Below are positions 1 to 9,053 of a stretch of 46,591 nucleotides of DNA, in pieces. Each line of letters starts with the position of its first letter. Positions within the stretch are counted from its first letter, which is position 1. Under the pieces are notes generated by a model, which saw nothing but the letters and a program-made list of their open reading frames with translations, made no database searches and had not been told where the DNA came from. This DNA is from an uncultured Porphyromonadaceae bacterium (lineage in GTDB: Bacteria; Bacteroidota; Bacteroidia; Bacteroidales; Muribaculaceae): positions 1-46,591 of the forward strand of contig CAMWID010000021.1 in the NCBI GenBank assembly GCA_947174235.1, given 5' to 3'. Position numbers and translations under genes: made by a program.

Positions 1-51
1 GCACACCGGATTCTGGTTCCGTTTGTGAGAGTTCGAGTCTTTCCAAGGCAA
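1..51 (+). tRNA. tRNA-Gln (CUG), 3' part only
   Basis: The 5' end lies outside the window. What remains is the end of the D arm, an anticodon arm with a seven-base loop TTCTGGT at 11-17 (anticodon CTG, reading CAG), a T arm with stem GAGAG/CTTTC at 27-31 and 39-43 around the loop TTCGAGT, the 3' acceptor strand CAAGGCA at 44-50 and discriminator A51. The CCA end is not encoded as such (ACA follows). Glutamine is assigned from the anticodon position alone, because the acceptor and D arm 5' halves cannot be checked. Confidence 0.85.
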
Positions 52-56
52 CAAAG

Positions 57-86
57 GCGGATATCTATTCAGATGTCCGCTTTTTT
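57..86 (+). terminator. Rho-independent terminator after tRNA-Gln
   Basis: A ten-base stem (GCGGATATCT with AGATGTCCGC, one G-T pair) around a four-base loop is followed at once by six Ts at 81-86. It sits five bases after the tRNA discriminator base, so it very likely ends the tRNA transcript. Confidence 0.85.
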
Positions 87-246
87 GTGGTATAACATTT
101 CCACATGTTATGACGTTTTCAATATACTGAGATCTGAACAGTGAAGTCCGGGTTTCATGGATATTCAATGAGGTGGCGATTAGCTGACAAGGTCGTAACA
201 TTTTTGAAATATCCGGAATGATAAATTCGATGTGAATTTTTAATAT

Positions 247-3087
247 ATGAGAAACAGGTCGATTGAAATTAAAGGCGCGAGAGTCAATAATCTAAAGAAT
301 ATTGATCTTTCCATTCCCTTGAACAGGTTTATTGTCGTTACCGGAGTCAGCGGCTCCGGTAAATCCTCGTTAGCTTTTGATACTTTGTATGCAGAGGGAC
401 AAAGACGATATGTCGAAAGTCTTTCAGCATATGCGAGACAGTTTTTAGGCCGACTTGCCAAACCCGACTGCGATTATATAAAGGGTTTGCCTCCGGCAAT
501 CGCAATAGAACAGAAAGTAAATACCAGAAATCCACGAAGCACCGTAGGGACTTCTACTGAAATATATGATTATCTGAGAATGCTGTTTGCCAGGATCGGC
601 CACACATATTCCCCTATAACCAATAATGAAGTTAAAAAACATAGTATAGAAGACATAGTGTCAACGGCACTCTCCTATCCTGAAGGAACCCGGATGGCTG
701 TTTTAGTTGACATTAATCTTCCTTCCGATCGCACTTTCAGACATCAATTGGAGATCTATATGAAAGAAGGATATTCAAGAATTGAGAATAATGGTAAATT
801 CCTGGATATTGAAGAAATTTTGTCGGATGAGGATTTATTGGACTCATATGGGCTTAAGAGTCGTCTGCTTATAGATCGCCTTGCTGTATCGTCAGATAAA
901 GATGAGATTTCACGCCTGACAGATTCTGTAGAGACCGCATACTATGAAGGCCATGATGAGTGTATAATCAAAGTTTGGAGTGGAGACGGAGAACATGAGC
1001 ATAGGTTTTCTAAAAAGTTTGTGGCTGATGGGATGGAATTTCGTGAGCCCAGTGACCTGATGTTTAACTTCAACAATCCCTATGGGGCATGTCCGGAATG
1101 TGAAGGATTTGGCAAAGTAATGGGTATAAGTGAAGATCTTGTAGTACCTGATAAATCCTTGTCGGTGTTTCAGGATGCAGTTCAATGCTGGCGTGGTGAA
1201 AAAATGAGTGAGTGGAAAAAGCATCTTATACATGTAGCTCCTCAGTTCAGTTTTCCTATCCATACGCCATATGCTGATTTGACAGCCGCCCAAAAACGAT
1301 TTCTTTGGGATGGAAATACTGCATGGGAGGGAATAAACGGTTTTTTCCGATGGGTTGATGAAAATCAATATAAGATTCAGTATAGGGTTATGAAAGCACG
1401 CTATCGGGGAAAGACAACATGTCCGTTGTGTCACGGCTCGAGATTGTGCAAAGATGTTGACTATGTGAAAATTTGTGGTCATACCATTACTGAGCTTGTA
1501 AAATTGCCTGTAAACAAATTAAGAGTCTTATTCCATGACCTTGATCTTTCTGACAGTGACAGGATCATAGCCAAGAGGTTGATTACGGAAATAAACAACC
1601 GTCTTGAGTTTTTAGATGAAGTCGGACTTGGGTATCTCACTCTTGATCGACTCTCCTCCACACTGTCAGGAGGTGAGAGCCAGAGGATTAATCTTGCAAC
1701 ATCTTTGGGTTCGTCGTTGGTTGGATCGTTATACATTCTTGATGAACCGAGCATAGGACTTCATTCAAGAGACACAAAACGTCTGATTTCAGTACTTAGA
1801 CGTCTTCAAAAGATTGGTAACACAGTGATAGTTGTCGAGCATGACGAAGAAATCATGCTTGCTGCCGATGATATTATCGACATAGGTAAAGATGCCGGAA
1901 GACTTGGAGGACATCTTGTTTATCAAGGAAATATAAAAGACGCCGTCAAGTCAGAGACTCCGACTGATTCCTATACCGTAGAGTATCTACGTGGAACCAG
2001 AATAATCGACTACTCCCCTATTCGCCGACCATGGAAAAAGTATATCGAGATTAAGGGAGCTCAAGAAAATAATCTTAAAAATATAGATGTGAAGTTTCCC
2101 TTAGGTGTTATGACTGTCGTCACGGGTGTCAGTGGATCCGGGAAATCAACGTTAGTCAGGGAGATTTTATATAAAGCTTTGTGCCGCCATCTTGGAAATG
2201 CCGGTGAAGCTCCTGGTACTCATCGTAATATTTCAGGTGATCTCAGAGAAATCCAAGGAGTGGAATTTATTGATCAGAATCCTATCGGGACTTCGACGAG
2301 ATCAAATCCTGCTACTTATCTCAAGGCTTTTGATGAAATCCGTAGATTGTTTTCCGAGCAACAGCTTTCAAAACAAATGGGATTCTCACCTTCTTATTTT
2401 TCGTTTAATTCGGAAGGTGGGCGATGTGAAGAATGCAAAGGAGAGGGAGTCATTACGATTCCGATGCAATTTATGGCTGATATTCAAGTTGAATGTGAGG
2501 TGTGTCATGGCAAGAGATATAAAAAGGAAGTCCTTGATGTTGAATACAGAGGAAAGAACATTTATGATTTTCTTGACATGACAATAGATCAGGCGATAGA
2601 TTTTCTGGAAGAAACCCCGGGAGTCCTTGAAAATAAGATTGTAAAGCGTCTCCAGCCACTTCATGATGTTGGACTTGGGTATGTCAAGCTTGGTCAAAGC
2701 TCCTCCACATTGTCCGGAGGAGAGAATCAACGTGTAAAACTTGCTTATTTCATGGCTCAGGATAATCTTGAACATACCATGTTTATATTTGATGAGCCGA
2801 CTACAGGACTTCATTTCCATGATATCGCCACATTGCTTAAATCGTTGAACGCATTGGTGAATAAAGGTCATACAGTAATAATCATCGAACACAATATGGA
2901 TATGATAAAATCAGCAGACTGGATCATTGACATAGGCCCCGAAGGCGGAGATAAAGGGGGGAATGTGGTTGTATGTGGAGTTCCTGAAGATGTAGTGGAA
3001 TGTAGGGATTCTTATACGGCAGAGTATCTGCGTCCAAAGTTAATTCATTTGAAAAATCGTTTAAATCAGAATCTAAAACTACAATAA
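247..3087 (+). CDS. uvrA: Excinuclease ABC subunit A (UvrA)
   Basis: UvrA is the damage-recognition ATPase of nucleotide excision repair; it dimerises on DNA, loads UvrB and acts in the cytoplasm. The 946 residues match the family length. Two ABC modules are visible: Walker A GVSGSGKSS near residues 33-41 and again GVSGSGKST in the second half, and two LSGGE signature motifs (STLSGGESQR, STLSGGENQR) each followed by an LDEPS or FDEPT Walker B. Three Cys-x2-Cys pair groups (CPEC, CPLC, and CEEC with CEVC) match the UvrA zinc modules. The ATG at 247 gives the usual start MRNRSIEIKGARVNNLKN. A small exported-protein gene follows after eight bases. No SOS-type operator is recognisable upstream. 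Confidence 0.97.
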   Translation: MRNRSIEIKGARVNNLKNIDLSIPLNRFIVVTGVSGSGKSSLAFDTLYAEGQRRYVESLSAYARQFLGRLAKPDCDYIKGLPPAIAIEQKVNTRNPRSTVGTSTEIYDYLRMLFARIGHTYSPITNNEVKKHSIEDIVSTALSYPEGTRMAVLVDINLPSDRTFRHQLEIYMKEGYSRIENNGKFLDIEEILSDEDLLDSYGLKSRLLIDRLAVSSDKDEISRLTDSVETAYYEGHDECIIKVWSGDGEHEHRFSKKFVADGMEFREPSDLMFNFNNPYGACPECEGFGKVMGISEDLVVPDKSLSVFQDAVQCWRGEKMSEWKKHLIHVAPQFSFPIHTPYADLTAAQKRFLWDGNTAWEGINGFFRWVDENQYKIQYRVMKARYRGKTTCPLCHGSRLCKDVDYVKICGHTITELVKLPVNKLRVLFHDLDLSDSDRIIAKRLITEINNRLEFLDEVGLGYLTLDRLSSTLSGGESQRINLATSLGSSLVGSLYILDEPSIGLHSRDTKRLISVLRRLQKIGNTVIVVEHDEEIMLAADDIIDIGKDAGRLGGHLVYQGNIKDAVKSETPTDSYTVEYLRGTRIIDYSPIRRPWKKYIEIKGAQENNLKNIDVKFPLGVMTVVTGVSGSGKSTLVREILYKALCRHLGNAGEAPGTHRNISGDLREIQGVEFIDQNPIGTSTRSNPATYLKAFDEIRRLFSEQQLSKQMGFSPSYFSFNSEGGRCEECKGEGVITIPMQFMADIQVECEVCHGKRYKKEVLDVEYRGKNIYDFLDMTIDQAIDFLEETPGVLENKIVKRLQPLHDVGLGYVKLGQSSSTLSGGENQRVKLAYFMAQDNLEHTMFIFDEPTTGLHFHDIATLLKSLNALVNKGHTVIIIEHNMDMIKSADWIIDIGPEGGDKGGNVVVCGVPEDVVECRDSYTAEYLRPKLIHLKNRLNQNLKLQ

Positions 3088-3095
3088 AACATATC

Positions 3096-3560
3096 ATGCG
3101 AAAACTGTGGGGTTTTTCTCTAAGATTGTTTCCTGTATCAGCAATAATATGTTTGGTAGCAGGTTCGGTATGTTGTGTAAGAAAGGAATTATCTACTGAT
3201 CACGATGTGGCGCATCAGCTTTTTGAAAAAAGTGTAAGAATGATAGCCGTATATATCGACAGTATAAGTAATGCGCAAGATTCTGCATCTCTGCAGAATC
3301 TTGTGAATAATTTCAATATTAAGATTACCACATTAAATTTTGAATTTCCACCTGATACAGATCTTGACCTGAATGAAGATGAGAATGATTCTCTAATAAG
3401 AATGAACAAAAGATTGGTACGCACCATAGAGCTGAAAGATTCATTGATAATGCATCCGTGTGATTCCTTGAAGGCTGCGTTGCTTCAAGATTCAATTGCA
3501 AAAAAATTGGTTGTGCGTGGTGTCACTCCCGACAGATCCGATTCGATAGGGAAAAGATAG
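3096..3560 (+). CDS. Small exported protein of unknown function
   Basis: I do not recognise this 154-residue protein. It begins with a basic N-terminus and a hydrophobic stretch of about 20 residues ending near Cys-Cys (LVAGSVCC at about 20-27), so it is exported. It may be a lipoprotein, although the residues before the cysteines are a poor lipobox. The rest is mostly helical-looking and polar, rich in Asp and Ser, with an acidic patch around DLDLNEDEND. The start lies eight bases after the uvrA stop, so the two are probably cotranscribed, but nothing in the sequence links it to repair. Another possibility is a small envelope protein riding on uvrA read-through. Confidence 0.7.
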   Translation: MRKLWGFSLRLFPVSAIICLVAGSVCCVRKELSTDHDVAHQLFEKSVRMIAVYIDSISNAQDSASLQNLVNNFNIKITTLNFEFPPDTDLDLNEDENDSLIRMNKRLVRTIELKDSLIMHPCDSLKAALLQDSIAKKLVVRGVTPDRSDSIGKR

Positions 3561-3616
3561 TTTGTCAGTCGTAGTTGAATATATGTCATCCCCGGTCAAG
3601 TGGTTCGGGTAGATTT

Positions 3617-3658
3617 GTCTCTCAAAATTTCAAATGTTCTACAGTTGAAATCTGAGAC
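3617..3658. terminator. Imperfect hairpin between convergent genes
   Basis: GTCTC and ATTTCAA on the left pair with TTGAAAT and GAGAC on the right, with internal mismatches. It lies between the uvrA operon (+) and the U32 operon (-), where a bidirectional terminator is expected. There is no good T-tract on either side, so the call is weak. Confidence 0.35.
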
Positions 3659-3705
3659 ATGTCTATTCTCAAATATCAGCAATATGGAAGCCGTCGCTAA
3701 AGTCG

Positions 3706-5487
3706 CTATTTTCTGACATCGCACGACATTACTTCCATCTCGCAATTTTGACAATTGAACTTTAGTCGAAATTTCAATGACGTACTATATAAAAACAGAG
3801 GTTCCTGAAATTTTACCGGAAAATATTTTTTACAGAATCCGAGTTCACGGAGAATACAGTGTCTTGTCGTCATAAGAGTCTTGTCATCTTGACAAGACAT
3901 ATTTGAAGACTCCATCGCATTTTCAATATGTGCCACCCCATGATCCATGTAAAATTTTTCAGCCAGACTATTGGCCACATTATCCTTAAAATCGAGATTT
4001 AAGTATGGAAAGGGATATTCAATGTTTTCATTACGTCTCAGATCTATGGGATAAGTGGATATATTGGCAAAATCCAAGGCTCTGACGATTTTTCTCCTGA
4101 TACCATTTATCTCCGAACGCGGAATAAAAACGTCAGTAGGAAGATACGACCTGTAAGACGAGAGAAAATAGACGGTGTTTCCAAGCTTGGCGAATTCGTT
4201 TTTGTAGTCGGCCGGTTTATTTGCGACTTCCATTCTTACATCCAGCGGAATTCGCACGGCTACTCCCCTTTCATCTTTCGCAGTTATTCCATTGGAATCT
4301 ATTTCGATATTTACGGCTATTTTTCTGGACGCGGATTCTTTTTGAATCATTTTTTGCCAGGCGATATCAAATGTGCGGTGAATCTCGGCATTCTTTGGAA
4401 TCTCTGTTTTTCTACCGGTTATTATTTTCCCATTTTCGATTTTGTTTACATTGACTCCGGTATATTGACCGTTGCGATCAAAATAGCTTATACCGTCTCC
4501 ATTGTGGAGTTCAGAAATATTATTTATGATCTCACCCATTGATTTTGGTGAAAGCATAGACGTTATTCCTGAAGCTCTTTTATTTTTGAGAAAATAATCT
4601 GTGAAGCCCCTGTTGAAACTTTTTTCGGGACACGGAATGAAAAAAGCTTCAGACTTTCCATACGAAGCTCTGGTAAGATCCCCGTTGCACTGGGCAATAA
4701 TATTGTTAAGTTCGATATTGTAGTATGCTGTGATATTTTTTACATAATCGGAATCTTTGAGTCTCCCTTCGATCTTAAATGAGCTGACGCCGATATCGAT
4801 AAGTTCTTTTAAATTACGGGATGCATTGAAGTCCCTTAGCGAAAGCAGATATTTTTCCTTGGCTATCACCTTGCCGGCATTGTCTTTGAGTGTATATGGA
4901 AGCCTGCAAATCTGGGCGCATTCTCCACGGTTGGCACTTCTTCCCTGTGTGGCGAAACTTGCGTGACACCTTCCTGAATAACTGACACACAATGCTCCAT
5001 GTATAAAACATTCGACAGGAATATCAACGCTATCAACTATAGATTTAATTTCTTCAATAGAAAGTTCTCTTGCCAACACAAGTTGTGAGAATCCTGCTTC
5101 TTGTAGGAAACGTGCTTTTTCAGGAGTCCTAATATCACATTGTGTGCTGGCATGAAGTGCAATAGGTGGTAAATCTAGTCGTAAGAGAGCCATGTCTTGA
5201 ACTATCAATGCGTCAACTCCGGCTTTATATAGATCCCGACACAATGCTTCGACTTGTCGAAGCTCATGTTCGTAAACAATCGTATTTACCGTGACATATA
5301 CTTTAGCACGGTATTGATGAGCAAAATCCACAACCTTTACGATATCCTTAATTGAATTTGCTGCAGATTTTCTTGCACCGTGGCTGGACGCTCCCATGTA
5401 TATGGCATCGGCACCATGTATGACAGCCTGTATGGCTATTTCGGCATTAGCAGCCGGAGACAGAAGTTCAAGTGGGCGGGGTGACAT
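3706..5487 (-). CDS. Peptidase U32 family protein (RlhA/YdcP-like)
   Basis: Members of family U32 were first described as collagenases, but the well-studied E. coli members RlhA (YdcP) and TrhP (YegQ) are needed for prephenate-dependent hydroxylation of 23S rRNA or tRNA. This 593-residue protein has the TIM-barrel-like N-terminus (start MSPRPLELLSPAANAE) and the U32 signature ECFIHGALC followed by YSGRC and a Cys-rich stretch (ECAQIC), giving the conserved Cys set thought to hold an iron-sulfur centre. The long C-terminal region makes it closer in size to RlhA than to the shorter TrhP. It starts 14 bases after the smpB stop, so the two are probably cotranscribed; that translation-linked neighbour favours an RNA-modification role over a secreted protease, and there is no signal peptide. 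The exact substrate cannot be read from sequence. Confidence 0.85.
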   Translation of the reverse strand: MSPRPLELLSPAANAEIAIQAVIHGADAIYMGASSHGARKSAANSIKDIVKVVDFAHQYRAKVYVTVNTIVYEHELRQVEALCRDLYKAGVDALIVQDMALLRLDLPPIALHASTQCDIRTPEKARFLQEAGFSQLVLARELSIEEIKSIVDSVDIPVECFIHGALCVSYSGRCHASFATQGRSANRGECAQICRLPYTLKDNAGKVIAKEKYLLSLRDFNASRNLKELIDIGVSSFKIEGRLKDSDYVKNITAYYNIELNNIIAQCNGDLTRASYGKSEAFFIPCPEKSFNRGFTDYFLKNKRASGITSMLSPKSMGEIINNISELHNGDGISYFDRNGQYTGVNVNKIENGKIITGRKTEIPKNAEIHRTFDIAWQKMIQKESASRKIAVNIEIDSNGITAKDERGVAVRIPLDVRMEVANKPADYKNEFAKLGNTVYFLSSYRSYLPTDVFIPRSEINGIRRKIVRALDFANISTYPIDLRRNENIEYPFPYLNLDFKDNVANSLAEKFYMDHGVAHIENAMESSNMSCQDDKTLMTTRHCILRELGFCKKYFPVKFQEPLFLYSTSLKFRLKFNCQNCEMEVMSCDVRK

Positions 5488-5501
5488 TTCCTTAGTAAAT
5501 T

Positions 5502-5954
5502 TTATTTTTTGAACATGCGGTCAATATTCCTTTTGTCTTCACGCTCCTTTATTGATTGTCGTTTGTCGTATTGTTTCTTTCCTTTACCTACACCTATTAC
5601 CATTTTCGCATATCCTTTGTCACTGATAAACACCTTTATCGGAACTATAGTATATCCGGCATCCGAGGATTGTTTAGACAGTTTTTCAATCTCTTTTCTA
5701 TTTAAAAGAAGTTTGCGGTCTCTACGTGCCACATGGTTGTTGTATGAGCCATAAAAATATTCGGCGATATGCATGCCTTTCACCCAAACTTCTCCACGGT
5801 CTATTACACAGTAGCTGTCAGACAGACTCGCCTTCCCTTCTCTGATTGATTTTATTTCGGTCCCGGTAAGTATTATGCCAGCTGTAAATGTGTCGCCTAT
5901 TTCATAATTGAAACGGGCTTTTTTATTTCTTATGTTTACTTGACTTGCTTTCAT
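5502..5954 (-). CDS. smpB: SsrA-binding protein SmpB
   Basis: SmpB binds tmRNA and brings it to ribosomes stalled on mRNAs lacking a stop codon, the core of trans-translation. The 150 residues fit the family. Recognisable blocks are the N-terminal [18 protein letters not shown], the [20 protein letters not shown] core, the MHIAEY..Y motif, [11 protein letters not shown], and the basic C-terminal tail [15 protein letters not shown] that enters the mRNA channel. It lies between a Yip1-like gene upstream (58 bases) and the U32 gene downstream (14 bases) on the same strand. No tmRNA gene was seen in the window. Confidence 0.97.
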   Translation of the reverse strand: MKASQVNIRNKKARFNYEIGDTFTAGIILTGTEIKSIREGKASLSDSYCVIDRGEVWVKGMHIAEYFYGSYNNHVARRDRKLLLNRKEIEKLSKQSSDAGYTIVPIKVFISDKGYAKMVIGVGKGKKQYDKRQSIKEREDKRNIDRMFKK

Positions 5955-6012
5955 TTATATTGAATTTTTTCACCTTGTTTTCGATTCCGGTATTGGTATG
6001 TATGATTTTTTG

Positions 6013-6726
6013 TCAAGACGGCAGCAAGATCTCGAATATCCATGAGAGCGCGAACGGTATGCCGATAATTATCAGACATAAAATAAACGTAGACGCGATC
6101 TGTTTGTTTTGAGGAAATTTCAAAAATCTTGTCCCCCTGCATATAATATATATTGTCCATAGAGGCAAAAATATAAGTACTGCCCATAACATGGGGAATG
6201 CGTCAGCCAATGTATAGAAAAGACATAATGTCGATAGACTGATAATCACAAATACCTTGCCAAAATCGGAATCAAATGTTTTTTTTGATTCTCCAGGCAT
6301 GAAAATCTTTAGAAAAATGACGATTAAAAAATACCCGAAAAAGAATGAAACGAAAGAACTTACAGCATCTATCAAAGTTTCCGGTAATTTTTTCGTCGGA
6401 TAATATAACATCAAAGAGAATTTACTTGTGGCCAATAATGCAAGCAACGGATAAAAACAACCTTGCTGTGCTCGTTCGGGTGTAAGAAATGCCCTTCTTA
6501 CAGCTTTCCATCCTTCAATAGGCTGCATCATCACCTTTAACATTAATCTGAACGGCGACGGGGAATCATCTTTTTGACATTCAGAATGAGTATAATTCTC
6601 GCTGTTTGATTGCGAGAAATTAGGTCCGGAAGAGTCAAGAGAAGATGTCTTGTAATCCTCTTGTGTCTCGGTGTTGTCCGTCTCTTCGTTATATATGTAT
6701 ATATTGTCGTTATCTTTGTCTTCCAT
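6013..6726 (-). CDS. Yip1-domain-like integral membrane protein
   Basis: The 237-residue protein starts with about 65 acidic, Asn/Asp/Ser-rich residues that look disordered. A short amphipathic stretch with MQPIEGWKAVRRAF follows, then five hydrophobic segments (about CFYPLLALLATSKFSLMLYY, then LIDAVSSFVSFFFGYFLI, FVIISLSTLCLFYTLADAF, AVLIFLPLWTIYIICRG and FILCLIIIGIPFALSWIF). The P-x-x-x-W-x-x-V motif before the first membrane segment and five spans are typical of bacterial Yip1-family inner membrane proteins, whose function is unknown. It is the first gene of the run leading to smpB and the U32 gene, under a near-consensus promoter only a few bases upstream of the start codon. Confidence 0.75.
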   Translation of the reverse strand: MEDKDNDNIYIYNEETDNTETQEDYKTSSLDSSGPNFSQSNSENYTHSECQKDDSPSPFRLMLKVMMQPIEGWKAVRRAFLTPERAQQGCFYPLLALLATSKFSLMLYYPTKKLPETLIDAVSSFVSFFFGYFLIVIFLKIFMPGESKKTFDSDFGKVFVIISLSTLCLFYTLADAFPMLWAVLIFLPLWTIYIICRGTRFLKFPQNKQIASTFILCLIIIGIPFALSWIFEILLPS

Positions 6727-6736
6727 AATCTAAATA

Positions 6737-6767
6737 CAAAATTAACCAATTATCATGAACCTGCAAA
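6737..6767 (-). promoter_or_regulatory. Promoter of the Yip1-smpB-U32 run
   Basis: On the minus strand TTTG (6767-6764), a 19-base spacer and TAATTTTG (6744-6737) match the Bacteroidota -33/-7 consensus exactly. The start codon is at 6726, so the expected transcript start leaves a leader of only about five bases. Confidence 0.75.
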
Positions 6768-6804
6768 ATAAAAGAAATAAAGCGCATGTTATTTTCTTGA
6801 CAAG

Positions 6805-6822
6805 TCAAGTTAATCAAGTTAA
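6805..6822. repeat. Tandem 9-base direct repeat TCAAGTTAA x2
   Basis: Two perfect adjacent copies of TCAAGTTAA lie about 40 bases upstream of the Yip1-gene -33 element. A CTTGA/TCAAG inverted pair abuts them. This could be a regulator site or chance in AT-rich DNA. Confidence 0.4.
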
Positions 6823-6828
6823 GTAAAT

Positions 6829-6889
6829 GACATACCTATAAAAATGGGATTCCTGAAAATCAGAAATCCCATTTTTTTATAGGTATGTC
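6829..6889 (-). terminator. Long palindromic terminator after mutB
   Basis: An inverted repeat runs from GACATACCTATAAAAA to its complement and includes AATGGGATT/AATCCCATT. On the minus strand it starts ten bases after the mutB stop and has a T-run within the 3' arm. It separates mutAB from the Yip1 promoter. Confidence 0.8.
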
Positions 6890-6898
6890 TGTCACATA

Positions 6899-9052
6899 TT
6901 ATTCCGCTGCGCGCTCTTCGTTCAGAAGTCGAATCATCTCAAGTGCACTTTTGGGAATGCGCGTGCCGGGTCCAAATATTGCGGCAACTCCGGCTTTGTA
7001 CAGGAAGTCGTAATCCTGAGCCGGAATAACACCTCCTGCCGTTACCATAATATCCGGACGACCAAGCTTCTCAAGTTCTGCGATCACCTGAGGAATAAGT
7101 GTCTTATGTCCTGCGGCAAGTGAGGACACCCCGAGGATATGTACATCGTTTTCCACTGCCTGGCGGGCTGCTTCGGCAGGAGTCTGGAACAACGGACCCA
7201 TATCCACATCAAATCCGCAGTCGGCATAACCTGTTGCGACAACTTTCGCTCCACGGTCGTGTCCGTCCTGTCCCATTTTTGCAATCATGATGCGAGGCTG
7301 GCGACCTTCTTTTTTAGCGAAATCTGCCACAGCCTTGCGGGCTTCCTCAAATTCAGGATCACCCTTTTCTTCACTGCTATACACTCCGGATATTGTTTTG
7401 ATTACAGCTTTATATCTTCCGACAACCGCCTCACAGGCGTCAGATATTTCTCCAAGAGTGGCTCTGAGCCCGGCTGCTTTCACGGCAAGATCCAAAAGGT
7501 TACCCTTTGACGGATCTTTAACGCATTCAGTAATGGCTTCCAAAGCTTTCTTGACTGCTTCTTCATCGCGATGGCTCTTGAGATCTTCAAGACGTGCACA
7601 TTGTTCTTTGCGAACTTCTGTATTGTCTACCTCGAGGATATCGATAGGATCTTCGTGATCAAGACGATATTTGTTGATACCTACGATTGTCTGTTTCCCG
7701 GAGTCAATACGCGCCTGAGTGCGGGCAGCCGCCTCTTCGATCTTGAGTTTGGGAAGTCCGGTTTCGATAGCCTTTGCCATGCCGCCGAGTTTCTCAATCT
7801 CCTGTATATGTTCCCAAGCTTTGTGTGCGATTTCGTTTGTGAGAGCCTCTACGTAGTAGCTGCCGCCCCAAGGATCCACCTGTTTGGTGACATATGTTTC
7901 TTCCTGAATATAAATCTGCGTGTTACGTGCTATACGGGCGGAGAAATCTGTCGGGAGAGCGATTGCCTCGTCAAGTGCGTTTGTATGAAGTGACTGAGTG
8001 TGTCCAAGAACAGCACCCATCGCTTCCACACAAGTACGACCCACGTTGTTGAACGGATCCTGTTCCGTAAGACTCCATCCGGAAGTCTGGCTGTGCGTAC
8101 GGAGTGCAAGTGATTTGGGATTCTTCGGATTGAATTGTTTTACAATCTTTGCCCACAACATACGTGCAGCACGCATTTTGGCAATTTCCATAAAATAATT
8201 CATGGATATAGCCCAGAAGAAAGAGAGGCGCGGCGCGAATGAGTCAATGTCCATACCCGCATTTACACCTGCACGGAGATATTCCAGACCGTCGGCAAGA
8301 GTATATGCCAACTCAATATCTGCGGTCGCTCCTGCTTCTTGCATATGATAGCCGGAGATAGAGATAGAGTTGAACTTGGGCATATTTTTGGAAGTATACT
8401 CAAAGATGTCGGCGATGATTTTCATTGAGAATGCCGGCGGGTAGATGTATGTGTTGCGTACCATGAACTCTTTGAGAATGTCATTCTGGATTGTTCCAGC
8501 CATCTCTTCAAGTTTGGCTCCCTGTTCCAATCCTGCATTTATGTAAAATGCGAGTACAGGAAGAACGGCTCCGTTCATAGTCATTGATACAGACATCTTG
8601 TTCAATGGGATGCCATCAAACAATACCTTCATGTCTTCAAGCGAACAGATGGACACACCTGCTTTGCCGACATCGCCGACCACACGCTCATGATTGGCGT
8701 CATAGCCGCGGTGGGTGGGAAGGTCGAACGCTACAGAAAGACCTTTCTGCCCTGAAGCAAGATTTCTACGATAGAACGCGTTTGATTCTGCCGCTGTGGA
8801 GAATCCCGCATACTGGCGGATTGTCCATGGACGAAGTGGGTACATGGCGCTGTACGGACCTCTCAGAAATGGAGGAATACCGGAGACAAAGTCAAGATGC
8901 TCAAGCCCCTGAAGATCTTCTTCGGTATAAACTGGCTTAACAGGGATAAGTTCGGCGGTGATCCAGTCGGCTTCCTTGTTAACCGACACGGGTGCGGCAG
9001 TGCGGTCTGCAACGGCTGCCTTTATATCTATTTCTTTGAAATTGGGTCTCAT
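6899..9052 (-). CDS. mutB: Methylmalonyl-CoA mutase large subunit
   Basis: With MutA it interconverts succinyl-CoA and (R)-methylmalonyl-CoA using adenosylcobalamin, the route to propionate in Bacteroidales. The 717 residues comprise the substrate TIM barrel ([56 protein letters not shown]) and a C-terminal cobalamin-binding domain with the DxHxxG motif DGHDRG, where His598 would be the lower axial ligand. The catalytic subunit is thus complete. Its start codon lies one base after the mutA stop, so translation is probably coupled. Cofactor supply could come from the cobalamin operon near the end of the window. No GTPase chaperone (MeaB/ArgK) is adjacent. Confidence 0.98.
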   Translation of the reverse strand: MRPNFKEIDIKAAVADRTAAPVSVNKEADWITAELIPVKPVYTEEDLQGLEHLDFVSGIPPFLRGPYSAMYPLRPWTIRQYAGFSTAAESNAFYRRNLASGQKGLSVAFDLPTHRGYDANHERVVGDVGKAGVSICSLEDMKVLFDGIPLNKMSVSMTMNGAVLPVLAFYINAGLEQGAKLEEMAGTIQNDILKEFMVRNTYIYPPAFSMKIIADIFEYTSKNMPKFNSISISGYHMQEAGATADIELAYTLADGLEYLRAGVNAGMDIDSFAPRLSFFWAISMNYFMEIAKMRAARMLWAKIVKQFNPKNPKSLALRTHSQTSGWSLTEQDPFNNVGRTCVEAMGAVLGHTQSLHTNALDEAIALPTDFSARIARNTQIYIQEETYVTKQVDPWGGSYYVEALTNEIAHKAWEHIQEIEKLGGMAKAIETGLPKLKIEEAAARTQARIDSGKQTIVGINKYRLDHEDPIDILEVDNTEVRKEQCARLEDLKSHRDEEAVKKALEAITECVKDPSKGNLLDLAVKAAGLRATLGEISDACEAVVGRYKAVIKTISGVYSSEEKGDPEFEEARKAVADFAKKEGRQPRIMIAKMGQDGHDRGAKVVATGYADCGFDVDMGPLFQTPAEAARQAVENDVHILGVSSLAAGHKTLIPQVIAELEKLGRPDIMVTAGGVIPAQDYDFLYKAGVAAIFGPGTRIPKSALEMIRLLNEERAAE

Positions 9053-9053
9053 G

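Noticed and set aside
910-1482. 190-codon open frame antisense to uvrA
   Set aside because: It lies inside conserved uvrA coding sequence and has no domain features.
7571-7993. 140-codon open frame antisense to mutB
   Set aside because: mutB is conserved throughout this stretch; the antisense frame has no support.
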